This document shows, piece by piece, positions 33,782-41,092 of a DNA stretch of 41,092 bases. The translations under genes and the position numbers were made by a program. Origin of the DNA: Rhodococcus sp. ARC_M6 (GTDB taxonomy: Bacteria > Actinomycetota > Actinomycetes > Mycobacteriales > Mycobacteriaceae). The stretch is taken from contig NZ_JALGQH010000042.1 of assembly GCF_022810305.1 (NCBI RefSeq), forward strand, positions 1-41,092, in the 5' to 3' direction. The notes under the pieces are model-generated. The model made no database searches. It saw nothing but the letters and a program-made list of their open reading frames with translations, and was not told where the DNA came from. Positions within the stretch are counted from its first letter, which is position 1; each line of letters begins with the position of its first letter.

Positions 33782-34201
33782 TCAGGTGGAGGATGACCGT
33801 TCGAGTCGATCTTGTCGTTCCATAGCTGCCGCGCCACCGCTTCGCGCCGGCTTGCCAACGGATAAACACTCGACAGACTCAGCGACCGCGGTCCTGATCG
33901 CGCTCAATGCCGTCGAGAACTCCTGGCACCCGCAACGATTCGACATTGATTCTCGACACGGGTTTTCGACAAACTCGACCTGCACAATCGCCGCGGCCGA
34001 CCAGATGCCGAATAACGATCTATTTTCGACGCCAAGTTCTACTATTCGCGTCCGATAACCATCCTTCACCCCAGCCACCATCTCAGGGTCTACCTCTTTC
34101 CGATGCGCCGTAGGCTCCTTCGCTCGGCCATCGGTGTGATTCCCAGCAGTATTTGGCGCTGGTTTCACAGCGCTATCTGGCACGGCACTGCCCTTGAGCA
34201 C
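33782..34201 (-). CDS. doubtful hypothetical protein
   Basis: Up to 139 residues from a GTG/TTG-type start near 34201. Part of it reads plausibly (EMVAGVKDGYRTRIVELGVE, SLFGIWSAAAIVQVEFVENP). There is no ribosome-binding site, domain or conserved neighbour, and the end of the frame is low-complexity. It may be a remnant. Confidence 0.3.
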   Translation of the reverse strand: MLKGSAVPDSAVKPAPNTAGNHTDGRAKEPTAHRKEVDPEMVAGVKDGYRTRIVELGVENRSLFGIWSAAAIVQVEFVENPCRESMSNRCGCQEFSTALSAIRTAVAESVECLSVGKPARSGGAAAMERQDRLERSSST

Positions 34202-34299
34202 TGCGTCGCAACTGAGCGGTTATGATGCCGAGCTACCGATGCACCCGATCTACGGGTTGCCGGGGTTCGACGCTGACAACAAAAAACGGAGAAGCCTAC

Positions 34300-35583
34300 A
34301 TGCACAGACAACGAGCTGGTGCGGCCCTGGCGCACGGGAGACTGCGACGGATGCGGGCCGGCATGGTTGCCGCGACTAGCCTTATCGTCGCGGGGATGGT
34401 GTTGCTTCCCGCGCAGGCGACTGCCGAACCTGATTCGGCGCCTACCCAGACCGCTCTGCCATTCCCCGGTGTTGTAGCTGCGCCAGTCGACGTGGCGGTG
34501 AACAGCGCGGGCGATGTGTTCGTCGCCAACGGGTCCTCCGGATCGGGTGCAGGCCAACCTGTCTCCATCCTCAGGGCTGGCGAGACCACGCCTACTGCCC
34601 TGCCATTCGCAAGAAATCGGTCGTACTCCAGCGTCGCGGTAGACAACTCAGGAAATGTGTTTGCCTCCGTTTCGGGTCCGGGGTCGAACCCTGTCGTGCT
34701 CAAAGCTGGTACGAACGTTCCGGTTGAACTGGAGCTTCCCAACGCCGTCGTCAGCTTTCTAACGGTGGACCGGTCCGGCAACCTCTACATGGCCGACATC
34801 CGTGGCAAACGAGTGTTGAAACTCGAGGTAGGCGCGTCCACCCCGATCACACTGCCTTTCGGCGATCTGAGCTTTCCCGAGGGCATTGCCGTAGACGACA
34901 GCGGAAATGTGTTCCTCGCCGACGCTATGAGCAACCGGGTCCTGGAACTGAAGCCTGGCGCGTCCGCCCCAACAACCCTCCCGATCGAGGTTGATTTCCC
35001 TGCCGGGGTTGCGGTCGACGGCAAGGGAAACCTGTACGTCGCCGACATCATGAACGGCGGCGGCCGTGTGCAGAAGCTCAAGGTTGGCGCGACTACCCCC
35101 ATCACCTTGCCTTTCACTGGCATCAAGAGCACCGGCGGTGTCGCGGTCAATGACAAGGGAACTGAGGTCTACGTATGCGACTACAACGGCGTAGACAACA
35201 AGGTCCTGAAGCTATCCATCCCAGCGTCCGAACCGACCACCCCGCCCGCACCGGTAGCCCCGCGCTTCGTAGATCCCCCGGCAGAACCGCTGCCCGCAGT
35301 AGTCGGCACACCCTTCACCCACACCTTCACTGCCACCGGAACACCCGACCCCGCCCTCACAGTCCTCGGCAAACCCGACTGGCTCACCCTCACCAACGGA
35401 ACCCTGACCGGAACACCCACCGCCCCCGGTTTCTACTACTTCACCATTGCCGCAGCAAACGGCACCACCCCCAACGCCACCCTTCAGGTGACGGTCAACG
35501 TCACCGCCGCGCCGGTGGTTGAACCACCCGTGACGGGATCCCTCGGCTCGCTAGGTAGCTCATTCTTCGCTTTCGGAAGCTGA
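34300..35583 (+). CDS. secreted NHL-type beta-propeller protein with C-terminal Ig-like domain
   Basis: 427 residues from the ATG at 34300, chosen for GGAGAA seven bases upstream. A signal peptide with a twin-arginine-free basic start and the core VAATSLIVAGMVLLPAQATA is probably cut after ATA. Residues about 45-310 form six NHL-like blades (VAVDNSGNVFASVS, LTVDRSGNLYMADI, IAVDDSGNVFLADA, VAVDGKGNLYVADI, VAVNDKGTEVYVCD). This is the repeat used by the sensor domain of PknD. After a Pro-rich linker, residues 325-410 look like a putative Ig domain (GTPFTHTFTATGTPDPALT ... NGTLTGTPTAPGFYYFTI). The protein ends FFAFGS without a sorting signal. A long hairpin follows the gene. Probably a secreted or wall-associated binding protein. 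Confidence 0.82.
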   Translation: MHRQRAGAALAHGRLRRMRAGMVAATSLIVAGMVLLPAQATAEPDSAPTQTALPFPGVVAAPVDVAVNSAGDVFVANGSSGSGAGQPVSILRAGETTPTALPFARNRSYSSVAVDNSGNVFASVSGPGSNPVVLKAGTNVPVELELPNAVVSFLTVDRSGNLYMADIRGKRVLKLEVGASTPITLPFGDLSFPEGIAVDDSGNVFLADAMSNRVLELKPGASAPTTLPIEVDFPAGVAVDGKGNLYVADIMNGGGRVQKLKVGATTPITLPFTGIKSTGGVAVNDKGTEVYVCDYNGVDNKVLKLSIPASEPTTPPAPVAPRFVDPPAEPLPAVVGTPFTHTFTATGTPDPALTVLGKPDWLTLTNGTLTGTPTAPGFYYFTIAAANGTTPNATLQVTVNVTAAPVVEPPVTGSLGSLGSSFFAFGS

Positions 35584-35610
35584 TCTTTCTGCCTGTTCCG
35601 ACATGCTGAC

Positions 35611-35656
35611 GACATGGCCCTCTACCCCTTAATGAACTGGGGTAGAGGGCCATGTC
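35611..35656. terminator. 18-bp perfect hairpin after the NHL gene
   Basis: GACATGGCCCTCTACCCC and its exact complement flank a 10-base loop, 28 bases after the stop at 35583. No T-run follows. It is the longest perfect inverted repeat seen in the window and probably terminates the NHL gene, or protects its 3' end. It lies well outside the IS30 ends. Confidence 0.55.
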
Positions 35657-35850
35657 AGTTCGTGGCCATTTCTCTCGCCGATCAGTGTCCGAGAATGGAT
35701 CGGTTGACGGACACGGCGGCTTCGATAGGAACACCGATCAATGCCAGGACTCGACTGGTTCAGTCGTCCGTGCCAATAATTTTGTAAAAACGTGCCAAAT
35801 AATTCCGAGAGTCACAAGATTCAATCACCGTCCGATTGTCGGTAACCGAT

Positions 35851-35877
35851 CTTGGTCTCAACACGTCAACGCATCAC
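35851..35877 (+). repeat. left inverted repeat of the IS30 element
   Basis: Begins CTTGGTCTCAACACG and matches the reverse complement of 37476-37502 at 25 of 27 positions. Confidence 0.8.
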
Positions 35878-35940
35878 TACTGGTGACATGATGCGTGATC
35901 GTGGAGGCATGGATGGGCAACAAAGGCGCTCGGGTTCACC

Positions 35941-37077
35941 GTGGAACAAGAGAACACGATCTGGGAGATGTGGCGGCGAGGCGAATCGCTGAGTGAGGCC
36001 GGTCGGGCCATCGGGGAGAGCGTCCCTCAGATCGGCCGGTTCCTGCGTAAATCCGGCGGTATCCGGCCGCTCCCACGTCGCCGGCGAGCATCGCATCTCA
36101 CTGTCGGGGAGCGTGAAGAGATTTCCCGTGGGATCGCCGCCGACGACAGCGCTCGGACGATCGCCGACAAACTCGGAAGATCCCCGTCCACGATCGCACG
36201 CGAGATCGCCCGCAACGGCGGCCGCGCACACTATCGGGCGGTCGAGGCGGATGCCGCGGCGGATGCCCGCGCGCGCCGCCCTCAAGACTCGACCCTCTCT
36301 ACCAGGCATTTTCTGCGGGAGATCGTCACGGGGAAGCTGAGCGAGCAGTGGTCACCGCAGCAGATCTCCGCTTGGCTCCGGCGCGAGTACCCGGACGATC
36401 CGCAGATGTGGGTTTCGCACGAGACGATCTACCGTTGCCTCTACATACCGTCACGACAAGTATTCGACGACACAAAATTTCACGAACTGCGTACTGATCG
36501 GCGGATCCGCCGACCTCGCGGGAAGAAACGCTCCCACGGGCGCGGACAGATACGGAACAGAGTCTCAATCGATCACCGCAGCTCCGCGGCCGGCGATCGT
36601 AGCGAGCCCGGACACCTCGAAGGTGATCTCGTGTTCGGCACCCGCCCGTCGGCGGTCGCGACGCTGGTGGATCGACAATCCCGCGTCACGCATGTGGTGG
36701 CATTGCCGGACGGGTACCGGGCCGAGACGGTAGCGGACGCCTTAATTGCCTATCGGGGCAGATTGCCTGCGCATCTGCGTCGGTCGCTGACCTGGGATCG
36801 GGGACTGGAAATGGCCGCGCATGAGCGCATCACCGCAGCGCTCGACCTGCCCGTCTACTTTTGCGCTCCGCATCATCCGTGGCAACGCGGGACGAACGAA
36901 AACACGAACGGGCTCCTTCGCCAGTACCTGCGAAAGAACGCTGACCTGCGTACTTTCACCCAAGACGACCTGGATTCGATCGTGGCCCGACTCAACGATC
37001 GACCTCGGCGGGTGCTCGACTGGGACAGCCCACGCCAGCGAGAAGAGCAGGTGTCCGGAAGCTGCGCAACGGCATAA
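35941..37077 (+). CDS. IS30-family transposase
   Basis: 378 residues from a GTG at 35941; no in-frame ATG lies upstream within the element. The N-terminus carries two helix-turn-helix regions (ESLSEAGRAIGESVPQIGRF and the IS30-type RTIADKLGRSPSTIAREIAR). SPQQISAWLRREYPDD and HETIYRCLY follow. The DDE catalytic domain has Asp in GHLEGDLVFG, Asp in LTWDRGLEM, and Glu in the family signature HHPWQRGTNENTNGLLRQYL. Length is normal. It cuts and joins the 27-bp ends, and no lesion is visible. Confidence 0.92.
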   Translation: MEQENTIWEMWRRGESLSEAGRAIGESVPQIGRFLRKSGGIRPLPRRRRASHLTVGEREEISRGIAADDSARTIADKLGRSPSTIAREIARNGGRAHYRAVEADAAADARARRPQDSTLSTRHFLREIVTGKLSEQWSPQQISAWLRREYPDDPQMWVSHETIYRCLYIPSRQVFDDTKFHELRTDRRIRRPRGKKRSHGRGQIRNRVSIDHRSSAAGDRSEPGHLEGDLVFGTRPSAVATLVDRQSRVTHVVALPDGYRAETVADALIAYRGRLPAHLRRSLTWDRGLEMAAHERITAALDLPVYFCAPHHPWQRGTNENTNGLLRQYLRKNADLRTFTQDDLDSIVARLNDRPRRVLDWDSPRQREEQVSGSCATA

Positions 37078-37114
37078 ATAACGGTTGTCACCAGCGGTTG
37101 GCATGATGATGGTC

Positions 37115-37462
37115 ATGGCTGCTACCGGACTTCCCGAACTCGATGTCGCCCGGATCGTGAAGTATTGCGCCAGTAGAGTTCCCGATCGCCTGCGTCATGA
37201 GATTCGGGTCGAATGCGACATCGCGCCGCGCCATGTCACGATCTGCGAATGCCGGCCGCCGTGGCGTGAGGACTTCGGACCGGAGTGGACGCGTTTCCCG
37301 ATTGCCCGGCTGCATTTCACGAAGAAAACCGGGTTGTGGACGTTGTTTTGGCGGGACCGGCACCTAAAGTTTCACCGTTACCAGTTCTTGGATCCGAGTC
37401 CGCATGTTCAGGATTTGCTCGATCACATCGAAAGCGGTGGGGATCCGATCTTCTGGGGTTGA
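37115..37462 (+). CDS. DUF3024 protein carried inside the IS30 element
   Basis: 115 residues from the ATG at 37115, preferred because family members begin near 'LPELDVARI'; other ATGs lie at 37103-37109. The sequence has the family features: ECRPPWREDFGPEWTRFPIA, LHFTKKTGLWTLFWRDRHLK, and the C-terminal IFWG. The conserved WTLFWRDR strand-turn suggests a compact nucleic-acid- or protein-binding beta fold, but no activity is known. It ends 13 bases before the right inverted repeat, so it moves with the element. Confidence 0.8.
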   Translation: MAATGLPELDVARIVKYCASRVPDRLRHEIRVECDIAPRHVTICECRPPWREDFGPEWTRFPIARLHFTKKTGLWTLFWRDRHLKFHRYQFLDPSPHVQDLLDHIESGGDPIFWG

Positions 37463-37475
37463 TCCGTTATCGTCG

Positions 37476-37502
37476 GTGATGCGTTGACCTATTGAGACCA
37501 AG
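37476..37502 (-). repeat. right inverted repeat of the IS30 element
   Basis: Reverse-complement partner of 35851-35877; ends GAGACCAAG on the plus strand. Confidence 0.8.
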
Positions 37503-37673
37503 TTCTCTTTCGGAAATCGGGGAACAATTTTCGGTGACCTGGACGACGCATGTTCCGAAACTCATGTCCAATATCGATGGTTCGTTATATGGATTATCGA
37601 CGAGTTGTGGAACACCATTACTTTTGAGATACGCCCGAGTCTCGGACTGTAACTCCCGGAATTATTTGGCACG

Positions 37674-38021
37674 GTGAGGCCCGTCAGGCGAGATGCCGTC
37701 CGGAAGAAACTCGTACACGAAGCGGTCCTGGACAAGATCGACCGCGAACACCTCTCGATCGACACCGACAAGGTGCGCGCCAGATTGCAGACCAACCGTG
37801 AGCACGTTCACGGGAAATTGCTCCGCAACTGCCTGGACCGGTGGGAACGCATCATCGCGGACAACCACATCGACACCGTTCGAAAGATCAGCGTTTCCGA
37901 TACCGAGACCGACCGTGAGATGCGAAACATGTCGCCCCTGTCGGTGTTGTTGAGTGAGAGCGAACGCCTGCGGGTACTCGACCTTCTCGTCGAGAGAACC
38001 CTTATGCAACCGGACGACTAA
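37674..38021 (+). CDS. hypothetical protein
   Basis: 115 residues from a GTG at 37674; a stop (TAA) lies 21 bases upstream in frame, so this is essentially the only start. It is a highly charged helical protein (VLDKIDREHLSIDTDKVRAR, DRWERIIADNHIDTVRKISV, LSESERLRVLDLLVERTLM). GGAA eleven bases upstream may bind ribosomes. No family recognised. The ~170 bases between the IS30 end and this gene are less GC-rich than their surroundings, so the IS may have cut into an older unit here. Confidence 0.55.
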   Translation: MRPVRRDAVRKKLVHEAVLDKIDREHLSIDTDKVRARLQTNREHVHGKLLRNCLDRWERIIADNHIDTVRKISVSDTETDREMRNMSPLSVLLSESERLRVLDLLVERTLMQPDD

Positions 38022-38083
38022 AGGGTAGGTGCCGCACTGAAGACCCGACCCACACCATAATTCTTAGAATCTGCCCCCGCAAT

Positions 38084-38563
38084 TCATTTGTCAGATTGCA
38101 ACAACTGACCGCCGAGTACGGACTGAACTTCCTTGCATACTTCCGTCTGAGTGCACTTGACGGCCCACTGGTCACCCCAGACCCAGTTGGGTGCTGCCGG
38201 GTTCTTGCGCCGCTCACCCATTGGTAGACCGAAAGTGGTGTACCAAGATGAGGCTACATTCGCTGACGAGAAGACCACGATGTTCATCGAGTACTCGATT
38301 GCGTAGTTTTTGGAGGGGTTCACGGTGATGCACTGCGCTAAGGCTGGATCGGATCCCGGTTCGTGGGGTGCGTAGTCGCCACATGGGAGACCGCCGGCGA
38401 CGAGCGCTTGCGCTACCTCTTCCGGGCTTGCAAACGGTACTGCTATTTCAGTGGCTGTCCGTGCGTCATTGTTCATGACTACGTCGTGCCCATCACCTTC
38501 AGTGCTGCTGCATCCACCAACCGATCCAAGCAACAACACCGCACACACGAAATGCCATTTCAT
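38084..38563 (-). CDS. small secreted lipoprotein
   Basis: 159 residues with a lipoprotein signal (FVCAVLLLGSVGGC, Cys 18). The mature part has four cysteines (LPCGDYA, AQCITVN, KCTQTEVCKEV), probably two disulphides, and the look of a small extracytoplasmic alpha/beta domain (PEEVAQALVAGGLPCGDYAP, IEYSMNIVVFSSANVASSWY). No ribosome-binding site stands out. It converges on the hypothetical gene at 37674-38021. The ~250 bases upstream hold no supportable gene, only a short plus-strand frame near 38600-38710. Confidence 0.68.
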   Translation of the reverse strand: MKWHFVCAVLLLGSVGGCSSTEGDGHDVVMNNDARTATEIAVPFASPEEVAQALVAGGLPCGDYAPHEPGSDPALAQCITVNPSKNYAIEYSMNIVVFSSANVASSWYTTFGLPMGERRKNPAAPNWVWGDQWAVKCTQTEVCKEVQSVLGGQLLQSDK

Positions 38564-38812
38564 TGGGCAAGTATCGCATTCAGGATGATGAGTTCCGTTG
38601 AATGTTGAAACGGAATGGGACCGAGTGAGCGAACATTGGCTAGCACTCGCCAGCGCCCGTTACCACGTAGCACGGAATCTCCTATCCAACCGGCTACCCC
38701 GGAAACCCTGAGCGCCTTCCTGCCGGTTTAGGTGTGCGTTTTGACCATCGTCAAACAGCACCGTCAGTTTCAAGAGTTGACTGCACCGCACGGCGCAGGG
38801 GATCGACTTCGG

Positions 38813-39286
38813 TCAAGCTTTGGCCGCAACTTCGAGTTCCGCCGCATGCCGCTCGAAGATCTCGCGGAACTCGTTTTCGCTGATCAGATTGCGGTGGTAT
38901 GCGCTTTCGACTTCATCCCACGTGCCCGGGTCGTAGGCGTCCAGTTGCTGCCCATTGACGATGGGAACCCGACCGAAGGTGTAGTCCCAGTCGAGTAGCT
39001 CTTTCATCATCTGACGTGCGGTGATCTTTCCTGCGACGCGTTCGTTGATGACCTCGCTGGGCGAACGATCAACCAACGACGGATGCTCACGCAGTCGTCC
39101 CAGAATGCGAACGATTTCCGTCTGGGAAACGTCAGCCAGATCGGCGATCTTTCGCTGCGATGTCCTTTGCCGGGCCGCCGCTTGGACAAGGCGGTACATC
39201 TCGGTCTTGTCCAGTCTCCGTTGCGCAGCGTTGGCCATGATGGCCGCCGTTGTCGTATCGGTGGGACGTTGCTCGGTGATCGACAT
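38813..39286 (-). CDS. orphan antitoxin-like helix-turn-helix protein
   Basis: 157 residues from the ATG at 39286 behind GGGGGAGG. Residues about 40-75 contain a helix-turn-helix (RKIADLADVSQTEIVRILGR). The C-terminal part (SPSEVINERVAGKITARQMM, KELLDWDYTFGRV, GTWDEVESAYHRNLISENEF) is clearly related to the antitoxin at 16347-16799. That protein is followed by a zeta-type toxin, but here the next 250 bases hold no toxin gene, so this copy is orphaned. It may regulate its own promoter, or protect against related toxins. Confidence 0.72.
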   Translation of the reverse strand: MSITEQRPTDTTTAAIMANAAQRRLDKTEMYRLVQAAARQRTSQRKIADLADVSQTEIVRILGRLREHPSLVDRSPSEVINERVAGKITARQMMKELLDWDYTFGRVPIVNGQQLDAYDPGTWDEVESAYHRNLISENEFREIFERHAAELEVAAKA

Positions 39287-39309
39287 CAACTCCACCTCCC
39301 CCGAACCAT

Positions 39310-39319
39310 AATGTATCAG
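39310..39319 (-). promoter_or_regulatory. candidate -10 of the orphan antitoxin gene
   Basis: CTGATACATT on the minus strand, 24 bases upstream of the ATG. It is shared (CTGATACAAT) with the upstream region of the paralogue at 16799. No -35 could be assigned. Confidence 0.35.
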
Positions 39320-39648
39320 ATTTGGGCGGAATCGAACGCTCCCATCCCCCTCGCACGTCGAACTTCTCCGACTCAGCGCTCCTCACCTCCAGCACAGTGA
39401 ACAGCGCGAATGCCTCGCCACTGGGCGATCGCGCTTTGACAATTGGAAACAGATCCCCACCCTCGACCCACCGGCCGACCCGGCTCAGCACACCGGTCTA
39501 CGAAACGATCCGCACCAACCCAGCCTGGACCGGGCAAGCGGTCGATGTCATCACCCGCATCATCGGTGAACACCCCGCCTACCAGCCACTCCTAAGGCTC
39601 CGCTCGTAGTCTGCGAGAGCCGCAAATAGGCTCATTGCCTTCCGTCCG
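39320..39648. other. intergenic stretch with a possible gene fragment
   Basis: About 330 bases. On the plus strand the frame ending at 39609 closes with TPVYETIRTNPAWTGQAVDV and ITRIIGEHPAYQPLLRL, which reads like the C-terminus of a lost protein. The upstream part is Ser/Pro/Arg-rich with no start signal. Confidence 0.3.
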
Positions 39649-40299
39649 TCAGATCACCTGATAACCCAATGCCACTGCCGCACTGTCGATACGGCGACTG
39701 AGCCCGACATGAGACAACGGAAGCGACATCGTCGGCGCCGACAAGAACGCGTCAGCAGCCCGCTCGAACAGCGCCACACACAACTCACCGGAAAACCTGC
39801 CGCGGTACGCGATCCCATCCACATTCACGTACTCACGATGAATCGCCCTGGCCCAGGACTGAACTCGAAGGTGAGGGCCAGAATCGAGCATACGATTGCA
39901 CCCCAACCTGATCGGCCACGTGCCTCCGGAGAACCCTCCGACATCTAGAAGCTCAAGCGGGCGATCGAGCGCAACAGCCGACAGATACGGAGCACCATCG
40001 ACCCGATCGATCACCCGCGTCCCCTGAAATACTTCGGCGAACGCACCACGCGGGCTACTCGCCCCATACCAAATACTGAACTCGGCATGATCGGCCTTGG
40101 GCCGCGGGTGATGATCGAACCGCAACAGTGGCCCATACCCACGAAACCCGTTCCACGGCAACACGTGAGAGCCGTCCGCGGAATGAATACGCCACAGAAG
40201 CGATGCCGTCGAGATCCTGACCAACTCGTCGTCGCGCACCCCGCCCTCGCGCAGTGCAGCGATCAGAGGCGGGTCGGCGGTTGCCACTAACCGAGGCAC
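39649..40299 (-). CDS. RES-domain toxin
   Basis: 216 residues from a GTG at 40299 that overlaps the stop of the antitoxin gene by 13 bases. RES features: an early Arg (LLWRIHSADG), G-F-x-G-Y-G-P-L-L-R-F-D, a conserved Tyr in IWYGASSPRGAFAEVFQGTR with the following Glu, a middle LDVGGF, and GIAYRGRFSGELCVALFERA. RES proteins are ADP-ribosyltransferase-like enzymes that destroy cellular NAD+ or modify targets; known pairs include MbcT/MbcA of M. tuberculosis. All expected residues seem present, so the toxin may be active. Confidence 0.8.
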   Translation of the reverse strand: MPRLVATADPPLIAALREGGVRDDELVRISTASLLWRIHSADGSHVLPWNGFRGYGPLLRFDHHPRPKADHAEFSIWYGASSPRGAFAEVFQGTRVIDRVDGAPYLSAVALDRPLELLDVGGFSGGTWPIRLGCNRMLDSGPHLRVQSWARAIHREYVNVDGIAYRGRFSGELCVALFERAADAFLSAPTMSLPLSHVGLSRRIDSAAVALGYQVI

Positions 40300-40907
40300 G
40301 TCGCGCGTTCCACGACCTCGAGAACAGTCGGCAGATCGCTCTCGACAGCTGCAGAGGTGAGGAATTCGACGACCGACACAACTCTGCCCGCAACGGTGAG
40401 GTCCTCGCGCGGCAAGGTCAACACTGCAGAGATGGTGAGAGGATGCAGGCTGGCGGGAAGGTGCGGCAGCACCTGATCGAGGTACGGCACCATCCCCTCA
40501 TCAGTGAACTGCACCTTCGGATACAAACGCCCGCGGCGATCCACATCGTCGAGGGCCCAGAGCTTACGTTCGATCGACGTCAGTTGACGGATCCGCGGGG
40601 CCTTCACCTTCAGTAAGTCGGCGACCTCCGATGAGGTCAGTGCTGTGCTCCGCAGGTCACTCATGGTCTGTGCCCGCCCCAGAACCACGGCCATGCCGGC
40701 CTTCTCCCCGTCATCGGTCAAACCGGCCGCGTCGAGCAGGTCCGCATCGTGGCGAGAGAGGCCTCCTTGTGGCTGTTGAACACCCAACGAAGCGAGGTAC
40801 TCCAGCACACCGGCGACTGCTGTTCGATCGACCGGATGACCGAGCGTGCGGGTCAACGCATCTTCGAACGACAACTCACCGATCTCATACTGATGTGCGA
40901 CAGTCAC
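40287..40907 (-). CDS. antitoxin partner of the RES toxin
   Basis: 206 residues from a GTG at 40907 with AGGAGAAG upstream. An N-terminal helical region contains LTSSEVADLLKVKAPRIRQL, a helix-turn-helix-like stretch. The C-terminal part (LYPKVQFTDEGMVPYLDQVL, then LTVAGRVVSVVEFLTSAAVE and DLPTVLEVVERA) follows the pattern of the Xre-MbcA-ParS antitoxin C-terminus, in which imported bases and sugar-like helices plug the RES active site. It is longer than typical members. Order (antitoxin first) and overlap are those of RES-Xre modules. Confidence 0.75.
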   Translation of the reverse strand: MTVAHQYEIGELSFEDALTRTLGHPVDRTAVAGVLEYLASLGVQQPQGGLSRHDADLLDAAGLTDDGEKAGMAVVLGRAQTMSDLRSTALTSSEVADLLKVKAPRIRQLTSIERKLWALDDVDRRGRLYPKVQFTDEGMVPYLDQVLPHLPASLHPLTISAVLTLPREDLTVAGRVVSVVEFLTSAAVESDLPTVLEVVERATCLG

Positions 40908-41092
40908 TTGACTTCTCCTAACACCTACTAACAGCGTAGTTCAGCGTTGATCCATTCGCTACATCGTGCAGACCCGCGACACAGCCGACCCGAAGGCGTT
41001 GAGTCGCCGTGAACGAACACCCGCCGCAACGTAGCCCCATCCATCAAGCACACACACCACCAGCGCCATGCTTGTCACTCTCTCGCGTTCGT

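Larger units (their letters stand above)
35851..37502 (+). mobile_element. complete IS30-family element with a DUF3024 passenger gene
   Basis: A 1652-base element bounded by 27-bp inverted repeats at 35851-35877 and 37476-37502 that differ at two positions; both start CTTGGTCTCAA reading inward and end GTCAACGCATCAC. Inside are an IS30 transposase gene (35941-37077) and, after 37 bases, a DUF3024 gene (37115-37462) on the same strand. No clear 2-3-base target duplication is seen beside the repeats. Both ends and the transposase look intact, so the element could still be mobile. Confidence 0.82.

Noticed and set aside
37477..37510. Target-site duplication of the IS30 element
   Set aside because: The bases outside the two repeats (GAT on the left, TTC on the right) do not match convincingly.
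1..41092. tRNA, rRNA or CRISPR array
   Set aside because: No cloverleaf with a GGTTCGA-type arm, no rRNA stretches and no evenly spaced direct repeats were noticed by eye. A dedicated scan was not possible.

Overview
The window is high-GC actinobacterial DNA. Gene content points to a Nocardiaceae/Rhodococcus-like member of the Mycobacteriales: DUF2510 'GWYPD' membrane proteins, DUF732-type proteins, many small lipoproteins, an IniA/IniC-like dynamin pair and an ECF sigma factor. The genus is inferred from gene families only; there is no rRNA or tRNA in the window to confirm it.

Layout. 1-10.2 kb is an accessory, partly decayed region. It has the cut-off end of an IS3-family element (1-127), DUF2510/DUF732 membrane proteins and lipoproteins, a frameshifted lipoprotein gene (1966-2446), and two neighbouring membrane-protein genes each broken by one in-frame TGA (9111-9731 and 9849-10220). 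10.3-28.5 kb is the core of interest. It holds a CD225-type membrane protein, a DxDxDG-repeat protein, a C39-like papain-fold protein, a small acidic protein, an ECF sigma factor and a secreted lipoprotein. It also holds a tightly coupled operon of dynamin-like GTPase / membrane-anchored GrpE-like protein / second dynamin-like GTPase / Hsp70-like ATPase with membrane anchor, followed by a second membrane-anchored Hsp70-like protein and a lipoprotein. Four transcription units in this region start with the same ECF-type promoter, GGGAAC-N17-CATCTAA, two on each strand. The parsimonious reading is one sigma-controlled envelope system combining dynamin GTPases with a dedicated chaperone set.

The system is interrupted at 14.1-17.3 kb by a toxin-antitoxin module. 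Its zeta-type toxin gene is split by a TnpB-only IS200/IS605 element whose ends can be read to the base (14540-15875). Joining the flanks restores the toxin reading frame across the insertion point. The antitoxin gene is intact, and a paralogue of it without a toxin lies at 38813-39286.

28.5-41 kb is accessory again: an XRE regulator with a strong terminator, small hypothetical proteins, a duplicated and partly decayed leader module (29256 and 32362), a beta-propeller lipoprotein, a secreted NHL-propeller protein, a complete IS30-family element with inverted repeats that carries a DUF3024 passenger gene (35851-37502), lipoproteins, and a RES-type toxin-antitoxin pair at the right edge.

Limits: everything comes from reading the sequence. 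Family names rest on motifs recalled from known families, not on database searches. No tRNA, rRNA or CRISPR array was seen.
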